Assembly: GCA_024640925.1 (NCBI GenBank)
Contig: JAHEEB010000034.1
Span: 1 to 12,411 of the forward strand
Source of the DNA: Bacteroidota bacterium
GTDB lineage: Bacteria; Bacteroidota; Bacteroidia; Bacteroidales; UBA10428
Length of the DNA: 12,411 bases
Direction of reading: 5' to 3'
Shown: positions 6,118-12,411 of the stretch, piece after piece
How positions within the stretch are numbered: the first letter of the stretch is position 1
Layout: every line of letters begins with the position of its first letter
Translations under genes and position numbers: made by a program
Notes under the pieces: generated by a model
Database searches by the model: none
The model's input: the letters and a program-made list of their open reading frames with translations, nothing else
Told to the model about the DNA's origin: nothing

Positions 6118-6150
6118 AGCCCGGGGTCTTTCTGCCAGGCTCTCTTTTAT
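6118..6150 (+). terminator. Weak candidate terminator after the toxin gene
   Basis: AGCCCGG (6118-6124) pairs with CCAGGCT (6135-6141) with one mismatch around a 10-base loop. A pyrimidine-rich run (TCTCTTTTATCTTT) follows. It lies 10 bases after the toxin stop, between convergent transcription units. The stem is short and imperfect. Confidence 0.35.
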
Positions 6151-6185
6151 CTTTATCCGTCTCTGTTTGTCTGCTGTTATCGTTG

Positions 6186-6220
6186 GCCACCAGTTGCAAA
6201 CTGGCGGCAGTTGGGGGGGG
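6186..6220. repeat. 10-bp stem-loop followed by an 8-G run
   Basis: GCCACCAGTT (6186-6195) and AACTGGCGGC (6199-6208) form a stem with one mismatch and a three-base loop (GCA). An uninterrupted run of eight G (6213-6220) follows, ending one base before the last base of the minus-strand gene's stop codon. On the minus strand this reads as C8 then the hairpin, right after the end of the putative immunity gene, so it may help end that transcript. The G run is prone to slippage and to sequencing error. Confidence 0.5.
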
Positions 6221-6221
6221 A

Positions 6222-6794
6222 TCATTTATCCTCTTGATATACTTCAAAATAAACCACATTCCCAGCAATGCATCCCCTTGAAGTCATAATACCATTATTA
6301 AATAACAAATGGGCTAACATAACTTGCTTTTTAAATGTTTGACCCTTCTCAGCTTTTTTATTTGGAAAGGTTTTCCCTGTACATTTACCACTCTGAATTT
6401 CTTTAATTATTTTCTTTAGATTAATTAGTCTTTCATAATTTTTTAAATCCTTTTGTGTATATAAGTCAAAATAAATATTCTCTAATGCGGTGTCATTCGA
6501 AAACTCAAAGTATCTATCAATATGAGATTTTGCAATGTTATCAACTTTAAATATATCGTACTTAAATTCAAAATATAATGCTCCTCCAAGACTGGGTGCT
6601 TCAGTACAAATCTCTTTGATCTCACCTGTGTTTTGATTTTTAACTTTAATTACTATATAATAGGGTGATGAACTATAGGTGTTTAATGCTTTCACAAACA
6701 TGTTGTATTTCATATTATCGGACACATCACTTATGAATGTGAAAGAAAGTATAAAAGTAGCGATGATTAAAAGATAGATCTTTTTTAATGTCAT
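6222..6794 (-). CDS. Exported protein, candidate immunity protein for the adjacent Rhs toxin
   Basis: A 190-residue protein of unrecognised family. The N-terminus TLKKIYLLIIATFILSFTFI is a signal peptide or uncleaved membrane anchor, placing the rest outside the cytoplasm. The remainder is mixed helix/strand with a Lys-rich middle (LKNYERLINLKKIIKEIQSG) and three Cys in the exported part (in EICTEAP, GKCTGK and SRGCIAG), two of which could form a disulfide. Its ATG lies 18 bases after the stop of the Rhs gene on the same strand, exactly where polymorphic-toxin immunity genes sit. Its low G+C matches the toxin tip rather than the conserved Rhs core. The immunity role is inferred from position only; an accessory lipoprotein-like or unrelated exported protein is the alternative. 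Confidence 0.55.
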   Translation of the reverse strand: MTLKKIYLLIIATFILSFTFISDVSDNMKYNMFVKALNTYSSSPYYIVIKVKNQNTGEIKEICTEAPSLGGALYFEFKYDIFKVDNIAKSHIDRYFEFSNDTALENIYFDLYTQKDLKNYERLINLKKIIKEIQSGKCTGKTFPNKKAEKGQTFKKQVMLAHLLFNNGIMTSRGCIAGNVVYFEVYQEDK

Positions 6795-6812
6795 GATGTT
6801 TTTATTTTCTTT

Positions 6813-8210
6813 CTATTTTTTTATTATTGACGTTGGACCAGTACTAATATATGGTCTTCCTCCATAATTATCTCGTGTTGCTTCAGGGTAATCATTTTTG
6901 CTCAATTTCACTGCAACAGGTGTTTCTACATTTTGTATAACTATTCTTTCTCCATTATATATATAACTTTCTGCACCAAATCTCAATTTTGCATTAAATG
7001 TATAAGAGGATGGACTATCTAAACATTCGGCTCCATGTCCAAACTCATGCAATAAACCCAATGCTGGTGATTGAAAACCTTCTGTCCCTTCAGAGTTATT
7101 ATGAACCTTTAATGCTGCTCTTGGATTCCAAGAAATAGTTCCAATATTAATTGTATTATTTTCATCTAAGTAATCAAATGGTTGATATATACTTTGATCC
7201 CAAGCTTCTTTAGTGTTTTCGAACCCTTTTCCTCGTTTCTCTTGTGTTTCTTTAACACTAATAAATTTTGAGGTTTCAGCTAATTCATCAATTACCCCGG
7301 CAGCGCCATTTTCGCTTAAATAATTATAAGCGGCATAAAAGTCTTTAATAAATTGAGCATCTCCATCTTGTACTTTGTAATTTGAATTGAAGGTATGTGT
7401 TTGAGTATTTCCGTCAGCATCCTGATAGGATATAACAATAGTATCTCCAGCTGGATCAATAACTAATATCGGATTATTTGCAGCATAACTATATGGGTTA
7501 ATACTATAAAAATCTTCTGATCTTGGGTCTTGTACTTGCCACCTCCCGAGCGCAGGATCATACATTCTGGCGCCGTAATCTAACCACTCAGTACCATTTT
7601 GCAATTCCTTTCCATTGTACAGGTATTTGTTCGTAGAACCCAGGTCTTGTATTGGTTCCTGGCGAAGCCCAAAGGGGTAATAATCGCTTACCTGATCGAT
7701 TTCGCTTGTGGCTAGCACACCATTTTTGTCTGCATCGCGGAATACCAACCGGGTATTTCCCAGATGATCCTTTAGGAAGTACTCATAACTGTATGTCGAA
7801 CCGTTGATAAGTACCCTGCCTTCGCTTGTAAGCATATAGGTAAGAACTCCATCCTCATAAACAAATGGCCCGATATAATCGATAATTTTACCTGTGGGGT
7901 CAATATTCTGTAATTTTTTACCTGCAGCATCGAAACGATACAATATGTTATTGCCATTGGAAAAAACAATGGTATCCGGTAGGTTCAGGTAATTATAATC
8001 GATTTCCGAAATACTCTTGTTGTAATCGAATGACAAATTACCATTGCCATCGTAAGAATATTCTGTTGTCGATTGAGTGGTCAGTTCTGTAAAGCCTGAG
8101 GTTTGAGAACCGGCATCAGAAACAGTTAATATCTGATTGCTGTTATTTGAATTCTCATACTTATAAGTCAAGTTATCCATAGATACACCACTGGCATTGT
8201 TACGTTGCAA
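6813..8210 (-). CDS. Rhs/YD-repeat protein C-terminal part with HExxH metallopeptidase toxin domain, 5'-truncated
   Basis: The C-terminal 465 residues of an Rhs polymorphic toxin. Residues 45-100 carry YD-type repeats (YSYDGNGNLSFDY). The Rhs-associated core follows: DHLGNTRLVF at 148-157, DYGARMYDPALGRWQVQDP at 211-229, and NPYSYAANNPILVIDPAGD at 238-256. The variable tip (257-465) contains SPALGLLHEFGHGAE, with the zinc motif H388-E389-x2-H392 and a likely third ligand E429 in NVETPVA. This resembles gluzincin-type effector proteases such as the M91/NleD-like domains known in Rhs tips. The frame does not start properly: upstream of the TTG at 8210 the coding sense continues (PNGNITN) to an in-frame TGA at 8232-8234, and no YD sequence is found beyond it in any frame. 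Full-length Rhs proteins are usually far longer, so this is a displaced tip or pseudogene. If expressed, ATG 8180 is the likeliest start. Confidence 0.85.
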   Translation of the reverse strand: MQRNNASGVSMDNLTYKYENSNNSNQILTVSDAGSQTSGFTELTTQSTTEYSYDGNGNLSFDYNKSISEIDYNYLNLPDTIVFSNGNNILYRFDAAGKKLQNIDPTGKIIDYIGPFVYEDGVLTYMLTSEGRVLINGSTYSYEYFLKDHLGNTRLVFRDADKNGVLATSEIDQVSDYYPFGLRQEPIQDLGSTNKYLYNGKELQNGTEWLDYGARMYDPALGRWQVQDPRSEDFYSINPYSYAANNPILVIDPAGDTIVISYQDADGNTQTHTFNSNYKVQDGDAQFIKDFYAAYNYLSENGAAGVIDELAETSKFISVKETQEKRGKGFENTKEAWDQSIYQPFDYLDENNTINIGTISWNPRAALKVHNNSEGTEGFQSPALGLLHEFGHGAECLDSPSSYTFNAKLRFGAESYIYNGERIVIQNVETPVAVKLSKNDYPEATRDNYGGRPYISTGPTSIIKK

Positions 8211-8412
8211 GTTAGTAATATTTCCGTTCGGTCAGATTTTTACTTTGGTCAACGAGTTTCGTTTCATATAGGCTTTCAAAACCCGATTAAATTATGTTAT
8301 CTGTAAAACCATAGAAAAGATTTGAATTCAACTTAGGTATTCCCATTCTAAATCGACTGTTTTTCGATAAGAATCCTTAAATTCGGGCTTCATATTCAAG
8401 ATAATAAATCGG

Positions 8413-9627
8413 ATGGAAGACTGGCAAAATTGGCTAAAAAATAAAAGGGTGGTGTTTTTTGTGGCAGAGACTGTGCCGTCGATTGCTGGTAGTGGTATTA
8501 ATGCTTTCCGATTTGCCAAATATCTCTGCAGTTATACAAAACAAGTTAAAATTGTTTGTTTTAATTATAATAACAAATTACCTAAATATGAGCTTATTGA
8601 AGGTGTTGTTATAAAACGCATAAGGTATTACAACAAATCGCTTTCATCAAAACTTCTGTCACTTCCTTTCCTAATATACAATTATTGTAAAGAAACAATT
8701 TTATGTAATATTTCATTTGTTTATGGAGCATATATGCCTGGATATGAAACCATACTCTTTGTATCATGGCTATTTGGTAAGAAAACAATTTTTCAATCAA
8801 CATTATTAGAAGATGATGATATTGAAAGTATTTTAAACAAAAAACCAAAATCTTTACGCATAATTAAAAAATCTTTATTTAAGAAAATATCCGTATATTA
8901 TGCTATTAACAAGAGATTTGAAGAAAAATGCATAAATTCTTTAGGTAAAAAAGTCAACATTATTCTAAGGACTCAGGGTGTTAATGCAGAAGGATTCGCT
9001 CCTCAAGATTTAATAACTATTAAGAGCATTAAGAATTTATATAATATCAAGGATAATAAATTTGTAATATTATCTGTGGGGATTCTTATTAAGAGAAAAG
9101 GTTATCTTGATATCTTCCAATATTTAAAAGAATTACCCTTCCCTTTTATTTATATCGTTGCCGGATTAGACCATCAGGATATATATCATCGAAGTTCTGA
9201 TCAAGAATTAAAGGAGATGGAATTAATAAAAACAACCGGTAAAACTATTTTAGGAGATAAAGTTCAATTTTTGGGACATATAAATGATTTGAAGAAAATT
9301 TATTCTATTGCCAATGTTTACTTACATTGTGCGACACAAGAAGGTACTCCTGGAGCAATTCTTGAAGCAATGAGTAGCCGTTTACCAGTTGTTATGAGAA
9401 AAATTGAAGGAACAGAATTTATATTCAAAAACGAAGAAAACTGCTTGATATTTAATCATCCTAACGAATCAATATCTTGTTTAACAAGGATACATAATGA
9501 ATTCCCTTTTATAAAAAGATTAACAGAAAATGCGCATAATCGTATTCTAACGTTTGAGAGTTTTGAAATGATAAGTGCGCTGATCTTAAATGTTTTATAT
9601 GGACCACCAAAAAAAAATATTTATTAA
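8413..9627 (+). CDS. GT4-type glycosyltransferase (GT-B fold)
   Basis: A 404-residue retaining glycosyltransferase, probably adding a sugar from a nucleotide-sugar donor to a lipid-linked glycan on the cytoplasmic face of the membrane. The N-terminal domain begins with a Rossmann strand (KRVVFFVAET), then the loop SIAGSGINAFRFAKYL. The C-terminal domain begins with FVILSVGILIKRKGYLDI, the usual 'G r l x x x K G' segment. The donor-binding EX7E motif is E310-GTPGAIL-E318, followed by AMSSRLPVV. The domain order and length fit the family. It is the first visible gene of the polysaccharide cluster, and its end overlaps the next gene by 29 bases. Neither sugar nor linkage can be predicted. The base composition is much more AT-rich than in the left half of the window. 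Confidence 0.88.
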   Translation: MEDWQNWLKNKRVVFFVAETVPSIAGSGINAFRFAKYLCSYTKQVKIVCFNYNNKLPKYELIEGVVIKRIRYYNKSLSSKLLSLPFLIYNYCKETILCNISFVYGAYMPGYETILFVSWLFGKKTIFQSTLLEDDDIESILNKKPKSLRIIKKSLFKKISVYYAINKRFEEKCINSLGKKVNIILRTQGVNAEGFAPQDLITIKSIKNLYNIKDNKFVILSVGILIKRKGYLDIFQYLKELPFPFIYIVAGLDHQDIYHRSSDQELKEMELIKTTGKTILGDKVQFLGHINDLKKIYSIANVYLHCATQEGTPGAILEAMSSRLPVVMRKIEGTEFIFKNEENCLIFNHPNESISCLTRIHNEFPFIKRLTENAHNRILTFESFEMISALILNVLYGPPKKNIY

Positions 9628-10711
9628 TGCTTCGACTGTATTAATTTCGGGAGGATTAATATTAACGCAGAATATTCTAATTGAACTTCAAAAAGAAAGT
9701 ACATTCGAACTTTATGTTATTTGCCCTAATAAGAAAAAATATAGCCCCTATATTAACTCAAAAACTACTATTAAGGTAGTACCAAAATTTCTTTTAAGAA
9801 GGATAAATCGTCTCCTTCTTGATTATATTTGGATACCAAAACTAATAAGAAGAATAAAACCTCATTTGGTTTTAAGTCTTGGAAATCTTCCCTCAATAAC
9901 AAAATACAAACAATTATATCTTCACGATAATCCATACCTCACCGAACAATTTTATAAATTTTCAATGTCGTATTTCACTAGTATTGTTCATTATCTAAGA
10001 AACAAGGAAACTTTTTCAAGAATTAAGTATGTAAATCATATCATAGTTCAGACGGAATATCAGAAAAACAAACTTAATATTATTGATAAAAATATTCTTA
10101 TAACTATTTTGTCACCTTCCATTCCTACGTTTCCGATTCTGTTAAAAGAAACACAGTATGGAAATCTCTCAAAAGGGAAAATTAATGTCTTATGTCTATC
10201 AAGGTATTATGAACATAAGAATCTTGAAAAATTAGTTGACGTTTCGAAACTGATTAAGAAGAAACAGTTGGGTTATACAATATACCTAACTATTGATTCG
10301 AAAAATCATAAAAAAGCAAAAAAGATATTAGAAACCATAAAGGAAAATTCTTTAGAAAACATATTAGTTAATCTTGGCAAAATCAATCATGATAATGTTC
10401 CTGAAATAATGAAACACATGGATGCTATAATTGTTCCTTCGTTTCTTGAATCATTCTCACTTGTATTTATAGAAGCCTGGTTACACAAAAAGCCATTATT
10501 TGTTTCAGATATCGAAAGTATAAGAAGTGCATGTAACAAGGCCGCTTTTTATTTCAATCCAAATTCAGAGGAAAGCATTCTAAATACATTAATCAATGCT
10601 TTTGAAAATTCTGAACAACTATCTGAGATTGTTAAACAAGGTGAAAAAAGGTTAGGTGAACTAAATGAATGGAATGATTATATAAAAATTGTAAAAAAAA
10701 CCCTGGAATGA
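9599..10711 (+). CDS. GT4-type glycosyltransferase
   Basis: A 370-residue glycosyltransferase starting at the ATG at 9599 (DHQKKIFINASTV); an ATG three codons earlier (9590) is equally in frame. The N-terminal acceptor domain opens FINASTVLISGGLILTQN, then DYIWIPKLIRRIKPHLVLSL, the pattern of mannosyl- or rhamnosyltransferase-like GT4 proteins. The C-terminal domain has INVLCLSRYYEHKNLEKLVD, and the EX7E motif is E284-SFSLVFI-E292 in VPSFLESFSLVFIEAW. It overlaps the previous glycosyltransferase at its start and the sulfotransferase at its end (ATGA, 4 bases), so the three are co-translated. It probably acts in sequence with its neighbours on one repeat unit; the specificity is unknown. Confidence 0.87.
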   Translation: MDHQKKIFINASTVLISGGLILTQNILIELQKESTFELYVICPNKKKYSPYINSKTTIKVVPKFLLRRINRLLLDYIWIPKLIRRIKPHLVLSLGNLPSITKYKQLYLHDNPYLTEQFYKFSMSYFTSIVHYLRNKETFSRIKYVNHIIVQTEYQKNKLNIIDKNILITILSPSIPTFPILLKETQYGNLSKGKINVLCLSRYYEHKNLEKLVDVSKLIKKKQLGYTIYLTIDSKNHKKAKKILETIKENSLENILVNLGKINHDNVPEIMKHMDAIIVPSFLESFSLVFIEAWLHKKPLFVSDIESIRSACNKAAFYFNPNSEESILNTLINAFENSEQLSEIVKQGEKRLGELNEWNDYIKIVKKTLE

Positions 10712-11652
10712 AAATAATCCTGCTCTCATATATTAATCGTTCGGGATCGACCTATTTAGTCAACCAGCTTAGTAAAATACCAACTATTTGTGTTTGTCCT
10801 GAAGCTGATATATTATATGAATTGCTACTATCATATTCGAACTTTAAAATAAAACAACATCATTTAAATAAATGGAAATCTTTATTTGAATCAGATCCAA
10901 AATTTAAATCCTGGAAACTTCCTGTCGAATCTATAATTAACGCAAATATTGTTGGTGAAAACTCCTATGTTTTGTTTATAAATATTCTAATCAAATTCCA
11001 AAAGAGATATTTCCCTAATTGTGATACCATTATTTATAAACAGAATTTTTTATATAAAATATTTAATGAAATAAAGTCCATTTCAGAAAACATATTTTTT
11101 GGTATATCATTAATTAGAAGTCCGCTTGGAATATATAATTCGCAAAAACATACAATTAATCCGCAACTTTGTAAAATAATGAGCAAAAATCCTCTCCAAT
11201 TAATAAAAGAATGGAATAATTTTATTAAAACAGATTATAGTATGACTGATAATTATACGGTGGTAATATATGAAAAACTTATTACAGAATTTGAGGAATC
11301 TATGGATAATATTTTACAATTTTTAAAAATTAGTGGACCTTTTCAAAAATATACTTTCTCTGAAGCAACGCATATAAATTGGATCGATTTGAATCATATA
11401 CCTATACACCAGAATATAAATAAAACACCTGTTATAGGTAATATCATTAAATGGAAAGAAGGATTAAATAATGCCGAATATTTAGTTATAAAATTAAACT
11501 ATGTTAATAATAAATATTATAAAATAAATGAAGGTGCAAAACATTTAACATTAGGGATCATCTTTTATTATTTATATTGTTTATTCTTAAAAATTCAACA
11601 CTCTACTATTAAAACTTTACATAAAATAGTTTTTTGGATAAAAAACTATTAA
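10708..11652 (+). CDS. Sulfotransferase family protein (PAPS-dependent)
   Basis: A 314-residue protein with both PAPS-binding signatures. The 5'-phosphosulfate loop is SYINRSGSTYLVNQL (RSGSTYL at 11-17). The 3'-phosphate site is SLIRSPLGIYNSQKHT, with R137 and S145 eight residues apart as in classical sulfotransferases. It would transfer sulfate from PAPS to a sugar hydroxyl. Unusually, the C-terminus has a hydrophobic stretch (TLGIIFYYLYCLFL, about 281-294) and a basic tail, suggesting membrane association near the lipid-linked glycan. The ATG overlaps the stop of the upstream glycosyltransferase. The sequence is very AT-rich. Catalytic specificity is not predictable; some family members act on non-carbohydrate substrates, but the context favours a glycan. 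Confidence 0.8.
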   Translation: MKIILLSYINRSGSTYLVNQLSKIPTICVCPEADILYELLLSYSNFKIKQHHLNKWKSLFESDPKFKSWKLPVESIINANIVGENSYVLFINILIKFQKRYFPNCDTIIYKQNFLYKIFNEIKSISENIFFGISLIRSPLGIYNSQKHTINPQLCKIMSKNPLQLIKEWNNFIKTDYSMTDNYTVVIYEKLITEFEESMDNILQFLKISGPFQKYTFSEATHINWIDLNHIPIHQNINKTPVIGNIIKWKEGLNNAEYLVIKLNYVNNKYYKINEGAKHLTLGIIFYYLYCLFLKIQHSTIKTLHKIVFWIKNY

Positions 11653-11662
11653 ATTTTTAATA

Positions 11663-12411
11663 ATGATACAAGAAAATTACTCAGTCTTACATATAGGTTA
11701 CCCTAAAACTGCAACTACCTGGTTCCAGGAACAATTTTATCCAAAAATCAAGGATATTGAATTTTATGATCAGAAAAGGAGCATACAGTCTTTAGGTATT
11801 GAATGGCAAAACATTAAAAATACAAAAAACATATTGAAGTCTTTAAAATTAAGTAATAAACGATTGGTCATCTGCGATGAATCAATGGTTGGAAAAATAG
11901 AATGGATTGAAAAAAACGCTCGATCATTTAAAGAAATCTTTTATCCTGCACAAATAATAATTCTTATAAGAAACCAGATGGATAAATATATATCGAATTA
12001 CAGTCAATATATAAAATCGGGAGGTACAGCTAAATTTATTGATTACCTATTTACCCCTTCATATCAAATTTTTAGAGGAGAACAACATAGATATGATATG
12101 ATAATTAGTACCTATAAAGAATATTTTGGAAATTCCAATGTATATGTTTATTTGTATGAGGACTTATGTTTCGATTATGAAAATTTCATTAAAAAATTTT
12201 GCTCAAATCATAACTTTATATTGGAAAACGGTCAAATAAATATGGAGAAAGTAAATATAAGATTATCAAGAACATTATTAAACTTAAAAAGACTAAGTAA
12301 CTTTTTTACAAGATATCAACCTATACAAACTGATTTTAATAATCCAAAACATACAAGATATTTTTTTCATATACCATATTGGTATCAAATAATGAATATT
12401 TTATTTGAAAA
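11663..12411 (+). CDS. Second sulfotransferase, 3' end cut by window edge
   Basis: An open frame starting at the ATG at 11663, ten bases after the previous stop, and running without a stop to the right edge (249 complete codons). The N-terminus VLHIGYPKTATTWFQEQFYP is the classical PAPS 5'-phosphosulfate loop (YPKTATTW at 13-20). The 3'-phosphate site is IIILIRNQMDKYISNYSQY, with R103 and S111 again eight residues apart. It differs strongly from the preceding sulfotransferase, so it is not a recent duplicate. Together they suggest that the glycan is sulfated at two positions or on two sugars. The C-terminus is not visible, so completeness cannot be judged. Confidence 0.85.
   Translation, partial: MIQENYSVLHIGYPKTATTWFQEQFYPKIKDIEFYDQKRSIQSLGIEWQNIKNTKNILKSLKLSNKRLVICDESMVGKIEWIEKNARSFKEIFYPAQIIILIRNQMDKYISNYSQYIKSGGTAKFIDYLFTPSYQIFRGEQHRYDMIISTYKEYFGNSNVYVYLYEDLCFDYENFIKKFCSNHNFILENGQINMEKVNIRLSRTLLNLKRLSNFFTRYQPIQTDFNNPKHTRYFFHIPYWYQIMNILFE

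Noticed and set aside
8328..8519. Minus-strand 63-codon frame across the start of the first glycosyltransferase, including MKPEFKDSYRKTVDLEWEYL in the non-overlapping part
   Set aside because: Most of it is antisense to the glycosyltransferase. The short remaining peptide reads like protein but is too short to support as a gene or fragment without a database match.

Overview
The window most likely comes from an anaerobic or facultatively anaerobic member of the Bacteroidota, possibly a marine or sediment lineage; the exact taxon is inference. The evidence is: an oxygen-sensitive glycyl radical enzyme with its activase; a lipoprotein with a Bacteroidota-style signal (Ser-Cys followed by acidic residues); a promoter fitting the Bacteroidota -33/-7 consensus (TTG, 20 nt, TAnnTTTG); little sign of Shine-Dalgarno sequences; an Rhs/YD-repeat toxin module; and interspersed palindromic repeats of the kind common in this phylum. 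The DNA is AT-rich, and visibly more so after about 8.4 kb.

Region 1 (2-2877, + strand) is a compact operon. It holds the C-terminal part of a glycyl radical enzyme (cut by the left edge), a small SCP2-like putative lipid-binding protein, and the radical-SAM activating enzyme, whose start overlaps the previous stop by 4 bases. An SCP2-like gene between a glycyl radical enzyme and its activase is unusual and hints at a hydrophobic or membrane-associated substrate. A repeat-rich gap follows (2878-3354).

Region 2 (3355-4696) has two divergent cell-envelope genes: a DUF3592-like exported membrane protein (- strand, with a good promoter) and a GH16 glucanase-type lipoprotein (+ strand). Then comes a 545-base gap with a REP-like palindromic element and an unexplained GC-richer segment that may be the relic of a mobile element.

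Region 3 (5242-6107) is a three-gene cassette: an XRE-type regulator, a 66-residue putative antitoxin without a visible DNA-binding domain, and a RelE/HigB-type toxin. The layout matches three-component toxin-antitoxin systems (the paaR-paaA-parE arrangement).

Region 4 (6222-8210, - strand) is the 3' end of an Rhs gene. A conserved YD/Rhs core leads into a variable C-terminal domain with an HExxH zinc-protease motif. An exported small protein lies 18 bases downstream in the usual position of an immunity gene. The Rhs frame is interrupted abruptly at about 8232, so this is an orphan or displaced tip rather than a full-length Rhs protein.

Region 5 (8413-12411, + strand) is the start of a surface-polysaccharide gene cluster: two GT4-type glycosyltransferases followed by two different sulfotransferases, the second running off the right edge. 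Tight overlaps indicate one operon, and the pair of sulfotransferases points to a sulfated glycan. No rRNA, tRNA or CRISPR array was seen.
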